From Bactericera cockerelli (lineage: Eukaryota; Arthropoda; Insecta; Hemiptera; Triozidae), in assembly GCA_024516035.1 (NCBI GenBank), contig CM044963.1, positions 25,129,935 through 25,193,934 of the forward strand: 64,000 nucleotides of DNA. The letters are read 5' to 3'. Within the stretch, counting starts at the first letter, position 1, and each line of letters starts with the position of its first letter. A program made the translations under genes and the position numbers. Under the pieces are notes generated by a model. That model was not told the origin of the DNA. It ran no database searches and saw only the letters and a program-made list of their open reading frames with translations. Shown one piece after another: positions 30,736 to 43,094 of the stretch.

Positions 30736-30793
30736 TTCACATCTTTTCAATTGCAATAAGAATGAGAGTTAGAGTGTAATAGCTCTAACTAAC

Positions 30794-30949
30794 TAATCCA
30801 GGACGTTAAATCAAATAGAATCGTTGACGTTAGGAAGGGCATCCAGCCGTTAAAAAATGTGCCAAAACCAACCAACCTCAACCATGAGGTTGAACAACGT
30901 CGACCCTGCTACCCTGCTCAAGCGGGATAAGACAGAGTAAACGAAGAAG
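30794..30949 (+). mobile_element. SINE T3, 5' truncated
   Basis: Only the 3' region is present: CCAGGACGTTAAATCAAATA, GTTAGGAAGGGCATCCAGCC, AACCTCAACCATGAGGTTG, GCGGGATAAGACAGAGTAAA. A matching copy lies at 44394-44548. Retroposed copies cut at the 5' side are expected for LINE-driven elements. Confidence 0.75.
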
Positions 30950-31324
30950 TTCTCACTAAAGTACGCAGCACATAGGAATTTATTTTAGAAAAATATGGAG
31001 AGTACTCTTTATAGTCTCATTCTTGCAGGATTACCAGGTCACTGAATTGTAATAATGTCGAAAGTATGCATCCTAATATCCACCCGTGGAAGTGAGAATA
31101 GAACTGGTGCTAAACTCAATACGCAAAATGGTTTGGTAAGAGTCTCTTTTTGTAATCGTAGAATTTTACGATCTTGTATCTGTCCGTTCTTATGATTATT
31201 GCCTTTGATGATAATAATAACATCCCGAGACGACCAGTGCCGTACCTACTTTAGCCATCGGTGGCGTCGAATTCAGGCCCAAAACATTGTGTAATGCCTC
31301 ATTGTGTAAATATAGGGCAATAAT
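30950..31324. other. Unassigned stretch
   Basis: Matches the second copy closely; no coding pattern or named repeat. Confidence 0.4.
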
Positions 31325-31650
31325 ATTGGTGTGATTGGCATCTCCTCTTGGAATACTGGTGTGATTGGCGTCTCCTGTAAGAATATTGGTGTGATTGGCA
31401 TCTCCTCTAATAATATTGTTGTGATTGGCGTCTCCTCTAAGAATACTGGTGTGATTGGCGTCTCCTGTAAGAATATTGGTGTGATTGGCATCTCCTCTAA
31501 TAATATTGTTTGTGATTGGCATCTCCTCTAATAATATTGGTGTGATTGGCATCTCCTCTAATAATATTGTTGTGATTGGCGTCTCTCTTTGGAATACTGG
31601 TGTGATTGGCGTCTCCTGTAAGAATATTGGTGTGGTTGGCGTCACCTCTA
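31325..31650 (+). repeat. 30-bp VNTR, long allele
   Basis: About ten units of 30 bases built on AATATTGGTGTGATTGGC and ATCTCCTCTAAT with variants in two or three positions. Because the period is divisible by three, both strands give a decapeptide repeat (such as ETPITPVFLE on the minus strand), but there is no start context, and the second copy holds only about three units (44946-45042). Confidence 0.95.
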
Positions 31651-32660
31651 AAAATAAAATTTAAATTGAGATATTTGTGTGCCTAAATTGGATAATTTTC
31701 CAGTATTGTTTGGTTTCAGTGCACTCAAAATACACTGCCAATGATGGACACACTACTACCTCGTGAATGGTTCACATTGTATACACTTGGCAGTATTTTT
31801 TTATCGACTTTCCACTATCGCTAAGATTTTCTGCACAGTCATCACTTGTACCTCTATAAGTTTTTAACCAGTTCTCTCTTTTGTATGGTAGAATATTCTA
31901 CAAAAAAAAATCTGCATCGGCAAGTTGAAGACCTCTTTTTAGCACTTCTTGGTCCGAACGTGGCTGTAACACAGTGCGGAGATCTAGCTAGTGGGTATCC
32001 ATACTATCCATACTATGTCACTGGTCAAAATGACCAGTGAATATATAAAGAGCTATATATTATATATTGTATCAGGAATTGTAGAAGTGTTACAACGATG
32101 CCCCGGGCAGTATTCAATTCACTTTCGATATGCCTGTATGTATATTGTATAATGTAAATTGTGTAGGTATTTCATGTATACGCAGTATACTACATAACTA
32201 TATAATGTATCTATTATGTATATTGTTACCACATACATATTTTTCACGTGAGGCTTAGCGCGTATACCTATGCGAGAGTAGTATTATAGTCTTTTCTGTG
32301 AGCCATTATTCATACTTTTATTATTGAGAGATAGTAATGATGATATTTTTGTAGCATTATTTTCACTACATTTTACTATTATTTATGGTTAAAATTATCA
32401 TTATTACTGTGGATTCTTCTGTGGCTATCCTCATTATAATCATTTTCAACTGACCACTAGTATTAGTATCATTACTTTAGCTGTCATTTTTGTTCTTTTT
32501 TTTTTTACTATCATTGCTATTGGATTATAACTTCGTACAACTATTCCACCATCGGCGTCGCGTCGTGAGATCTTTTTCACAAGCTGACAACACAATTGAA
32601 AAATTCTACATCGTATTACTCTTTCTTCAGAATAGATATTATTTGAAGAATTAAGGGCCA
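31651..32660. other. Unassigned stretch
   Basis: AT-rich sequence rich in TATAC/ATGTAT; nearly identical in the second copy (45040-46045). No gene recognised. Confidence 0.4.
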
Positions 32661-32663
32661 AAC

Positions 32664-32855
32664 TTATTTTTTTTTTTTTTTTTTTTTTTTACACTTTATT
32701 AGGTAATAGGACATATACCTACAATACAAATAATTACAAATAAAAATACAATATACAATATAACAGAAGAAAAAAATAAATAAATATATACATTATATAT
32801 GTCCTAACAAAAGGGCGGGGTTATTGCCTTAGGCAATCTCTTCCACCCAACCCTT
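32664..32855 (-). mobile_element. Retroposon 3' tail RT, insertion absent from second copy
   Basis: On the plus strand a poly-T run (32668-32690) is followed by ACACTTTATTAGGTAATAGG, AAAAGGGCGGGGTTATTGCC and TTAGGCAATCTCTTCCACC. On the minus strand this is GAGATTGCCtaaGGCAATAA...poly-A. The second copy reads straight through at about 46040 without it. I could not fix the target duplication because of small differences at the junction. Confidence 0.75.
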
Positions 32856-33229
32856 AGGATCTTATGAAAGACCAAGATGTACCTATACCAGAGAATTTCC
32901 CTCGCAATACAGAGAGGAAACAGTGGTAGTAGGGAGGAAACTTTTCCTCCGTCTCGTTCCCTCGGTTAAGTCTTTGATTTATAATGATAAACACAGTAAA
33001 TTAATATGATAAAGTTAGTATAATATCGCGATGCTGAAAAGATTACGTTAAGTAATAATCGCCTCATTTGAGATTATTTGAAATTTAGCATAATTTCCAT
33101 GGGATTCCAGACGCCAGAAATTACTTCCAGAACGAGATGTGGTCCTCATCAGTGCTATCTCAGCAACATCAGGCAAATTCATGAAGGCAAATATATCCTC
33201 ATCTTTTTCTTTTTACCTCCTCAGATATT

Positions 33230-33360
33230 ATCGTTATCTTTTTACATCTTAGACATTATCTTTATCTTTTTACATCTTAGACATTATCTTTATCTTTTTA
33301 CATCTTAGACATTATCTTCATCTTTTTACATCTTAAACATTATCTTTATCTCTTTACGTC
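33230..33360 (+). repeat. 28-bp tandem repeat
   Basis: About four units of ACATCTTAGACATTATCTTT plus ATCTTTTT. The same array with the same unit number is in the second copy (46418-46555). Confidence 0.9.
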
Positions 33361-34302
33361 CTCAGACGGCGTTGGAGTAAAACTTATTTCCAGAACGTAA
33401 AATTTTGAAGAAAATATTTTTAGAAATATCAAAAAAATTAGTAATTTAAAACTTTTTTTTTGTAAATTTAAATGTAACATATTAAATTTCATATTTAAGA
33501 TAGGATGATGAGAAACACGCGTGCAATAACAACAATATAATATATGTTGCGTGCTCGTGCCTCGGGCTAGAACTTGGCAAGACGCACTACTCACACCTAG
33601 ACCTATTCGTTATTACTTTTAATATTTTGTGATCATGAATTTCATTATTCCACCTCGGTATTATTATTAGTAAATTTCTTGGCAGTTCTCTAAACTATGA
33701 CCTCAGAACCTTTGATCCGCATGAATTCAAGTTGTTATATTAAAAGGGCAGTTGAAACTTTACTTTATGTAGATGAGCTTTCGTAAGTTTGAACCGTCAC
33801 GTCAGATCTTCAATAGCTCCATTGTTACGACAGCAGATTCGTAGCCTAGAGGTCGGGAGTTCATTTCCAGCCATGGAGAAATTTACACTTTCGGGTTTGG
33901 GAGTCATTTTGACATCACTTTTCTAAGTAGGCAACTATATTTATTACTTTTTTATTATAAAAAAAGGGGAGAAATCTTCAAAAGACGAACACTAATCAAA
34001 TGAGACATCTCTTCATTGTTTTAGGCAGTAGCAACACACATTTGATTATATTATCTTTGGAAAGTATGAACTGACACTGGCATTATGATGATATAAAATA
34101 TTATAGTAAAGCATCTGGAGTCTATGGATCCGGGACCTTTATGTGAAATTCCACTTATTTTTGGGGCATCTAGTGTCATCAACCCAACAACTGGCCTGTC
34201 GTGTCTCTTGGATTTTTCTTTTAAAATTGATGTTCATTTACAGAGGAGACTGAACAATCAGAGTCCTTGCTGCTAAATTCCACTTTACATTAATAATAAT
34301 GC
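33361..34302. other. Unassigned stretch
   Basis: Near 33810-33930 the text CGACAGCAGATTCGTAGCC, GAGGTCGGGAGTTCATTTC suggests a worn tRNA-headed SINE. The rest has no recognisable feature. The second copy matches. Confidence 0.35.
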
Positions 34303-34492
34303 CTTATTTATACTGCTCGATTAGGACTAATGAGCCCCATTATTCCAGCAGAAAGCTGAAATATAGTAGTAATTATTCTTATGTGGGCAAAATCTGAAAT
34401 AGGAGGGTACTTGTCTTGTCCCGGCTGGGTTTCGAACCCACAACCTCTGATTTACCAGTCAGACGCCTTGACCACTGAGCTACCGGCACAGA
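34303..34492 (-). mobile_element. SINE T4
   Basis: On the minus strand the head is GTGCCGGTAGCTCAGTGGTC with anticodon region CTGACTGGTAAATCAG and B box GGGTTCGAAACCCAG. The body includes CAAGTACCCTCCTATTTCAG in this copy and ends near AATAAGGCATTATT. The second copy (47484-47693) has one base more at the AGGGTAACTTG block, matching the family, so the shorter form here is an error. Confidence 0.82.
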
Positions 34493-35056
34493 CCGGGACA
34501 CTTTACATTAAGGTATGTTGTGTTAATTAACTTGACAATCAGTGCAACAATCATGGTCAATATTCTATTGATTTCAACACAACATTGCCCAGCACTTGAA
34601 TAAACTTATTGTAATATGAGGCAGGTTATTCTTACTAATGTTAATTAATTTGGGTTCTAAACTGAGCAGTAGATATATACTCATAAGCATTTGCATATTG
34701 TCTGCTTTGTACATTAAAACTGAGTCTCTTGGTTGTAATTACTTTGCTATTTTCTAGTTTAAAATATCTATTGTGTTTTGTTCAAGACTCTGTTAGTATT
34801 TTTGTCAATGAAGTTTCTTGCTGTTTCCACATGATCACCTCAATATTTCACTAAAGAACATGCTTAGACAGATAACTCAGGATAGATATATAACTGTATA
34901 ATTCTTTTATATCCACCTTTAGCACAAATTTTATCTTTTGAAGGTGGGTATACCCTCGCCCAGTGTGAAGCCGCACTTCTAATTAAACAAGTTCAAACAA
35001 AGTTAGAAGTTACACAAACTACTAATTTTTTCGATTAATTTAGCTCAGTTGTCAAA
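34493..35056. other. Unassigned stretch before the transposase remnant
   Basis: AT-rich sequence, similar in the second copy. No inverted repeat matching the right end of the mariner remnant was found here. Confidence 0.35.
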
Positions 35057-35390
35057 ATGATTTTAGCAAAGCAACAGAAAGCTTATTGCGTGGAGAGTTA
35101 TTTTTCAAAAAATGTTCCCAGGGCTTTTTGATTTGTTCAAGAGGTGACATGGCCAGCGCGATCCCGGGTTTAGCTCCCTGTGATTTTTTCTTGTGGGGTT
35201 ACCTCAAATCGAAAGTTTACAATGATCGTCCAAGAACACTTGAAGAGTTAAAAACAACATTCGCCGTGAATAGGCCGTATACCTGTCGCAAATGTTGGAA
35301 AAAGTGAGCGAAACTTTAGAAATCGCCTTCACAGTGTATCGACAGTGACGGTCGTCATTTGAATGGTGTACTCTCAAAACAGATAAAATC
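35057..35390 (+). pseudogene. Tc1/mariner transposase remnant, first copy
   Basis: Same remnant as at 48259, with extra frame breaks: relative to the second copy, bases are missing or added in several short runs (for example AAAAACAACATTC versus AAAACACAACATTC). The residues DFFLWGYLKSKVYNDRP are readable, then the frame is lost. I attribute the extra breaks to sequence errors in this contig. Confidence 0.75.
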
Positions 35391-36599
35391 AAACCTTAAA
35401 TTTCTAGATGATAATTCAACAACAAGCTCAGTAAGACGACAGGCCTTTTTTAATTGAATATTCAAAAGGGGACAAAACCGCGCCGCCCTGTGCTGAAAAC
35501 TTTTAAATTAAAAAAACACTTTTTCCAAAAGATTTATTTTTTACTTACCAAAACGAATATCTAATGACAATTAAAATAAAAACAAAAATGGAAGTATAAA
35601 TGATTTCAAATTGGTTCCGTCCGTCTTTCTTCCGGAGCGGAGGGTTTTTTAGTGGGTAAACGCTGGTCCACATGGAACCTCACTCCTTGTTTTGAAGCTT
35701 ACCTCCTATCCACAAAAAATTAATTTTGAAAGTAAATTTTTGGTAGTTTTGGCTTATAACTTGCAAAAAAAAAAAAAAAAAAAAAAATGTCCAACAAATT
35801 ACCAATTAAAAAAATCTTTATTAATAATCATACAATAAATATAAGAACAAAAAAAAACTTTAAAATATATAAAAAAAATTCCTGCCTTGCTGGGAACGAA
35901 CCCAGGTCATTGCTAAAGCCTAGCGCGCTAACTCACCTGCCCGGTGACTCTGATATGACCAGAGTTGAAAGCGATGTTAAATTTTTGTTTAAAAAAAGCT
36001 TGCATTAATCTGCAACCATTGGGACATTTTCATCTTTACTATTCAAGGTCCAAAACCCAACTACCAAATTTTCGATTGTGCGCATGACCAACCTTCTCTC
36101 TTCCTCCCCTACAATTCAATACTTCGCCATTGGCGCATGACACACACTTTCCCCTCTTCTCCCTTTACAATTCATATTTCGTTTTCTTAATTCGTTACAT
36201 AATTTCTTACTAATTTCGTCACATAATTTGGTTATGTGCCAGGCAAAAACATGAAAATGTCAAAAAACGACATAAAATATTGCCAAAATGAAGAAAGAAA
36301 TATTTTAAAGTTTTTCTTGTGTTCACGGGGCTTTGGAAAAAAGTTAAAGCGAATTTTATGGTCGAAAATAGGGGTTTTTTTTAAAAACGTGACTGATTGA
36401 AAAGTTTTTCAAGACCCTATTAGGGTTTTTAAAAGTTTTTTTTGGGGTCCAAATGAAAGGGAAGCCCCCCTTATGAAAATTTTTAAAAAGAACAAAAAGG
36501 GGAAAATTTCGGGACGGGGGTAGAAAAAAAGCAAACAAATTTTTCACTCTGCCCTTTCAAAAATTACAATTGGGGCTCCTCTCTTAGCCTCAAAAAATT

Positions 36600-39500
36600 T
36601 CTTTCTTTTCCCCGGGGGAAAATTTCCCCCTTTTTTTCCCCTCTTTTTCTTTCCCTCTATCCTTTTCCTTCGTTTCTCTCTTACATCCCCTTCTTTTTTG
36701 TTTTCTTCATTCTTTTTCCGCCTCTTTTAATTCTTTTTTCTCTCCCTCCCTTCTTTCTCTTCACAAAAATCCCTCTAAAAACATCTATTTTTCCCTTTTA
36801 AATATTGTTTTCCTATTAAAAATTTTTTTCCCACCCCCTCATCCCTCTCCCCACCTCCTTCCCCCTTTCCTTCCTTTAAAAAAACCAACCTATATTTTTT
36901 CCTTATGAAGATGAAAAAACAAAAAAACTGTCCCCAAAAATATTTACAAAACATTCAAACTTAAACGAGGACAAACTCGATTTTTAAAATCTCCTCTTTA
37001 ATAATAATATCGCCTTATTTTTACTGCCCGAAAAGGGGCTATTAAACCCCCCTTTTTTCCAGCAGTAAGCCAAACTATTACATGGGGTTTAAAAATCCAA
37101 GGGGGGGAAACTTTCAGCCCCGGGGTTGGGTTTCAAAACCCACACCCCCGGGGAATTTGGGGTTCACAAGTGCCGCCTTTCCTGGCTATGGGGGCAGTGT
37201 ACCAGCCAATAAAAATCATTTTTAAAAAAAAACTTTAAACGGTAAAATTTTTTTTTATGGTTTGCCTTTTTAAAACTTAAAACTAATTTTCAGCCACATT
37301 GGGTATTTTTTCCCCTTTTAGGTCCCGGGGAAAAACACGGGTTTCCCCCACCAATCTTTTTTATATCTTCCCCACCAACATTTTTTTATATCTTTCCCCA
37401 CCAAAAACTTTTTGTGGGTCCCCCCCAGACATCTGTATATTTTCCCCACCAAACATTTGTATATCTGTCCCACCAATTTTTTTGTATATCGCCCCAGCCC
37501 AGACATCTTTTTATATCTGTCCCAAGCCGAATCTTTTTAAAATCGTGTCCCCAACATCTTGTATTCGTGCCCCCACCCACCATCTTTATACTTTCCCAGC
37601 CCAAATCTTGATATCTTCCAGCCAAAATTTTTTTAAAATTTCGGCCCACCAACACTTGTTTTACTTCCCACCAAACCGAAAACGGTACCACCAACATCTT
37701 GTATATGGGGGCCCACCAACTTTTTTTTTCTGAATCAAGCCCCAATAAACAAACCTTCGCTGAAAAAAAATAACCCTCTCTTCCCTTGCAATCCAATTTG
37801 TAATTTTTCTCGATATCGTTTTATCTGAAAGTTGGGAAAGAAGGTTTACCTGGGGAAGCCTCATTTTCCGACATATTTAAAAACAGCACTCCTCCGGGAC
37901 TCATCGTCTTGGGGAAAAAGAACAAAATATTTTTTTTTTGAGTACCTTTGGTTTTGATGTTTTTTTACACCACCCCAAGGGGGAGGGGCACGTTTAAATA
38001 CATTTTTATTTGTATTTTTATTTTATTTTCAACATATCAAATTACAATTTTAAACCCCTATTAAATAACCCTACCTTTTAAGAAAAACTATTTAATATTT
38101 TTTACAAAAAAAGAAAAAAAAACATTTTTTAAAAATTTAAATATAGACATTGGAATATAAAAATTTAAAAAAAATACTATAAAATTTTTAAAAAAAAACT
38201 TTTAAATTTTTTATTTTTTATTTTTTTTTCCTTTTCGGTGTGTTAAAATTTTCCCCAATATTTTCAAAATTGAAACAAATTAAAAAAAAATGCTAATTAA
38301 CAAATTTATTTTTAAAATTATTTTAAGGGGGGAAAGGGGTAAGGGAAAACGCTTTTTTTGTAGCATTTTAAATATTTAACAATATAGTACCCTTATTAAC
38401 ATAGCGCCAATGCAAGGGGCCCCGATTTCTATTTATTAAAAAATTTTTTCAATCCTTTTTTTAATTTGGGAAAATCCCCAAAAAAGTAGGGGTTTATCAC
38501 ATCGGTGTTTTCCTTTTTCCCTTCCGGGGAAATCAAAAACCAGCTCCAAATTAAAAACCCCCTCACCTGATGGGTCGAAATAGCCTATTACGAGGTTCAA
38601 ATTTGAAGGTTACCATCCAACTACCTCGTGGAGTTTCTTAACTTGGGGGGGGGGGGGGAAATAAAAATGTTTTAAAAATATTCATTTTTGCCTTTACCTG
38701 GCTTTAATTTTTTTTCATTTTGTTTTCACAATCGTGACTCAATCCCTTAGAACACTAACAACTCCCCCAATTTCTTTTTTTCTTAATATTTTCAAGACAA
38801 AAGCAAATAGGGAGTATTTTTAAAAAAATTTTTGATAATCTTTGCTAATAAAAACAAAACGGGTTTTTTTTTCCGATTTAAAAAAACTTTTCCCATTTTT
38901 TTCCCCGAATTAGAAAAAATATTTTAATACTTTGGGTTTTTAAAAATATCTAATGTTTTCAGGGCCATTACCCGAATAATTTTTTTTTTTAAATTTAAAA
39001 AAAAAAATAACCCAAAAATTTTTCTTGAATACGGGGCCCGGTTTTAAAAAAGGGCCCGGGGAAAAGGCAATGGTTTTTTTTTCTGAGGGGGCCCCAAGCT
39101 TTTTTACCTCTTCCTTCGAGTTTAAAAAAATATTTTTTTAATTCGGGGGGGGGGAATAAAAAATTTGGGTTATCCCCATTTTTTTAAGTCATCCAAAATT
39201 AAAAAACCCTTTTAAAAAAATACGTGGGGGGTTTAAATTTTTTTACCTTTTTTTTTTTAACCAAATTTAAAAAAAATGAATAAAAAAAAAAAAGGGGGAA
39301 AATCTTTTTTCCCTTTTGTAAAAGGAAATTTTTCCTCTTCCTTCTTTCTTTTTTGGGTAACCAAAAGGGGGGAAAAAAACTTCCTTCCTTTTTTAAGTTT
39401 TGGTCCATTTAATCTTTATAAGTCCCCAAAATGCCATTTTTTTTTTTTCCCCAATTTGGGGGGTTTCCCCCTTGGAAAAAAATTTTGGGAAAAATTTGGA

Positions 39501-42434
39501 AATACGAACCGAAAAAAAAATTTTCCCCAAAAAAAAAACCCCCCTTTTTTTCCCCTTATTGATCAATCAACACTTAAATCAGAAAACCCAACCCTACCAC
39601 CCTCCCCTTTTTTAAAAACCCGATAAATTTTTTTAAAACAATATACATATAACATTCACCCAAAAAAACAAATAACGGGGGTTTTTTTACAAAAAACTTC
39701 CCCAAAAACCCCTAAAAAAAAACCAATGGGGGTGTCAACTTTAAAAAAAAATTTAATGTTTTATATGGAAAAAAAGGGGCCCCAGAGTTAAAAATTTTAA
39801 AATTTTTCATGCCCGGGGAAAAATTTTTTGAGAAAATTTTAAAAACCGGAAAAAATTTTCAGAAAAAATTGGGGGAAAACAGTTTTCTACAGTACCCCTT
39901 TTATCGGGGGGGTATTTTTTTCTTTTCACCATTTATCTGATGCGCTATTAGTTTAATAAAACGTAAAAATTTGGGGTATAGAAACAATCTCGAAGCTTTT
40001 TCTCCTTTTTTATACGACTCAAAAATTTTTCCCTTTAACCCGACCCCCCTATGCAATTTTTTTTCAAAAAATTTGTCACAAAATTTTTCTCGTTTTTAAA
40101 AAAAAATTTTCCCAATTTTTTCATTTCCAAGCAATTTTTTTAAGCCCTGGGGGTTTGATCTTTTTTATTCTAAAGGAAAAAACAAAAAACCTTTGGGAAA
40201 CCCGCTTTGAAAAGGTGCAGACAAAATGTTGCCCTAAGGAACCCCCGGCCTTTTACTTAAAAAAAAAAAAATTTTTTTCCAAGGGGCCCCAAAAAACCCC
40301 TTTTTTAATTTTTGGTTTTATAAAATTTTAAAAATTATAGTTTAAAATTTTTCCTAGGGGGGTTTTTCCCGGGCCGAAAAAGAACCTTTAAAAAAATTTT
40401 TTCTTCTACAAAAATATTTTTTTTAAAAAATTTTTAAAACTTCCCCCGACTCAAATAAAATTTCCAAAAAATCCCCCATCTTTTTTTTTAACCCCCAAAA
40501 TTTTAAGGTTTCGAGCACTTAAACAAATAAATCTTTTTCTTTTTTAAAAATATTTTTTTGGAGGGGGCAAAATTTCTTTTTCTCTATCATAACTATTTTT
40601 AGCATTCCCCTCCCAAAATTAATATCCTTTTTTAAAGGTTTTTTTATTCTTTTTTTAAATGATCTTTTTCCTTTCCGTTGAAATTTTTTGTATTAAATTA
40701 AATCTTTCGGGTTTAAAAATTAAAACTAAAATTATTCCAAAAGTTTGACCCTATCATTGAGATTCAAAGGGAAACCCAAAATTTAAACCCCCGGGGGGGA
40801 AATCCAATTTGTTTCCCGACCGTTTTTAAAAACCCTACCCCCCACCTTACCAAAAATTTCAAGTTACCCTGTTTGGGTTAAACCCTAGCCCAGGAAACAA
40901 ACAAAACAATAGAAACCTAAAAGAAATAATAAGGGGGAACTCTATGCCTCTAACCTGTCTTTATAAAAAAATGATAAAGCATCAAAAATCTATCTTTTTT
41001 AAAGCATTTAAAATAAAAAATAAGAAAAATTTATTTTTTTTTTTGATTTCCGGGTTTCACCTATCCCAAAAAAAACCGAAATTTTTTACTTTTATTTCCA
41101 ATGAGATATACCTTAAATTTTCCCCCTTTTTCCCCCCTTCCTCCCGCACAACACTAATATTTTTGGGGGGATTTCCCCAAAAAATTGGGCAAAAAAACTT
41201 TTTTTCCCTTTTTTTCAAATTTTTTTCCAATATATCAAAGGGGTTTTTCCCCCCCAAAGGGGGCCCCTTAAAATGTGCAAAAAATAAAAAATATCCTTTT
41301 ACATAAATTGGAATGATGGGAATTTTAAAAAAACCCCCCCGAAAATTACAAAGAAAAAAAAAAGGTAAATTTTTTAAATTTTTAAAGGGGGAAGATCCTT
41401 TTTTTTTACTTAAAATTAAAGAAAGGTAAAAAAGTTTTTGTTTGCATTCATTTTTTAAAAAATAAAAAAACTCAGAGATAGGTCACTTTAAGGGATAGGG
41501 GGCAAAAAAAAGGGGGGAATTTTTAAATTCAAAAAAAACCGGGGGGAAAACAAAGGGGAAAAAAGTAAACAAAAATTTGAAAAAAATGCCCTTTAAAAAT
41601 TTAAAAATTTTAAAGGAAAAATTTAAAAAATTTTTAAATTTTGGGGAAAAGATGATTTAAAAAATTTTTCATTTTTTTTAAAATTTCTTTTAAAAAAAAA
41701 ATTAAAATTCCAAAAAATTTTTTTAATTTTTTTTAAATTGTTTTTTTAAAATGAAAATTTTCCCGCCCCCCCAAAAAAAATTAAAAAAAAAAATTTCATT
41801 TTTAGATCCTTTTTTTCCTAGACCAACTACCCCATAAATTTGCCTGAAAATATTTTTACCTAAACCCCATTTATTTTTTTTTTTGACCGGGGAAAAATTT
41901 TACAAAGAAGGGGCCAATGAACCAAAATGACCACAATTTAACAGTCTAAAATGGGTTTTTCACCTATAAATTTTTCTTTTCCCTTTCCAAATTTCAAATA
42001 AAACCCCCTTTTAAATCTGATCTTTTTTAAAACTCAAAATACCGCACAGATCGCAATATACAATTTTTAAAAAAGGGTTTTGGGGGCCAAGGGGGGTTGC
42101 CCCCCAAAAAAACATCGGGAAATTTTGGGGTTTTGACTTATCAAAAAAAAAAACGAAAACTCTGCGAGGGAAGGGGCCCCGGGAAATGGGGTTTTTTTTT
42201 GATCTATTTTATGGGGGGGCTTGGGGTTTTGGGACTGGGGGAAATTTTGGGTTTTGCAAAAATTTTTACGGGAAATTTTGGGGGTTGCGTTTATTTATGA
42301 ATTGAAAGTTTTTCATAATTTTTTAAAAATTTTCCCTGTTCAAATTTTTTGGTTGGTTTTTTTAAAACCCTTTTTTTTTTTACACATGAAGCTTTCATCA
42401 ATTTTTTTACGCATTTTAAATTTTCAAAACATTA
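36600..42434. other. Corrupted sequence, not annotatable
   Basis: Homopolymers are inflated and dinucleotides collapsed throughout. The underlying content can be inferred only by comparison with 49.9-56.3 kb. No gene is called here. Confidence 0.88.
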
Positions 42435-42535
42435 ANNNNNNNNNNNNNNNNNNNNNNNNNNNNNNNNNNNNNNNNNNNNNNNNNNNNNNNNNNNNNNNNN
42501 NNNNNNNNNNNNNNNNNNNNNNNNNNNNNNNNNNN
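42435..42535. other. Assembly gap (Ns)
   Basis: A block of about 100 N. The length looks like a default spacer for an unknown gap. Both sides are ends of the duplicated locus. Confidence 0.99.
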
Positions 42536-42604
42536 CTTTCAGGCAAATAGAGGGTAAAAACCCGTAGGTAGATTGAATGACCTAGATGTTTTAAAAGGGT
42601 CTTA

Positions 42605-42850
42605 GGCTGGTATTCAGAGGACGATTTTTGTAATCCCTATAGGGTTCACTATAGGATGGTCCCGAGCTTGCTACAGGGAATACTTCGACCTTCAAAATTA
42701 TTTAATTAAAAGAAACATCTGAATGCACATGCGCACAGGACGATTTAAACAAACGTCTATGAATAACAAAATTTAGCTGAAGGGACAAATGACCCAGACA
42801 TCCCTACAGTGAGGAACTGAGGACTCTGCCATACCAGTTTCTTTTAACGT
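42605..42850. mobile_element. TIR-like insertion present only in second copy
   Basis: The first copy reads GTCTTAAGCATAACAGG without break; here about 240 bases intervene. The ends show inverted CTGGTATTCAGAG and, from the right, CTGGTATGGCAGAG. A TTAA lies at the right junction and TTAG at the left, so a TTAA target is possible but not proved. Confidence 0.6.
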
Positions 42851-43094
42851 AACAGAACAAAAAACAGGGGCTAAGCACTGAAAGGAATGTATTTAGAATG
42901 GGGCTGTTCCACGCCACTGTGGTGTGACGCAGGCCTCTCCTTGACTAGAAGATGAGACACCCCATCCTTCATTTTAGTCTGAAATTGACCTGAGGAGAAT
43001 AAATGGGCCTCTAAATCAATCATTGGAGTGTTTGGCTCTCTGTTTGGGATGGGCATGGGGGCGGGGGTTTTTTCATTTCTTCCGATATTACCTC

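Larger units (their letters stand above)
28231..42434 (+). repeat. First copy of duplicated locus, quality falling toward the gap
   Basis: Colinear with 42536 to about 56270. Up to about 35 kb the two copies agree almost base for base outside discrete insertions. From about 35 kb small indels appear, and from about 36.2 kb to 42434 the sequence is dominated by stretched or miscalled homopolymers (for example AAAAAAACCCCCCC-like text), while the order of recognisable blocks still follows 49.4-56.3 kb. This pattern suits an error-prone, thinly covered contig end. Features inside it are corrupted images of those in the second copy: T4 SINE near 37004-37210, 27-bp array near 37340-37720, S5 SINE near 38460-38650. 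Open frames from 36 to 42.4 kb should not be believed. Confidence 0.9.

Noticed and set aside
31196..31645. 149-codon frame with decapeptide repeats
   Set aside because: A product of the 30-bp VNTR; unit number varies between copies and the reverse strand is also open.
34303..34492. True tRNA genes (also heads at 1275, 5075, 12475, 43690, 60013)
   Set aside because: Each tRNA-like unit is joined to a family-specific body and tail, occurs in several diverged copies and has mispaired arms, as in SINEs rather than functional tRNA genes.
37299..37864. Gly/Trp- and Pro-rich frames near 37.5 kb
   Set aside because: They lie in the homopolymer-corrupted image of the 27-bp array; the clean copy at 50.7 kb does not encode them.
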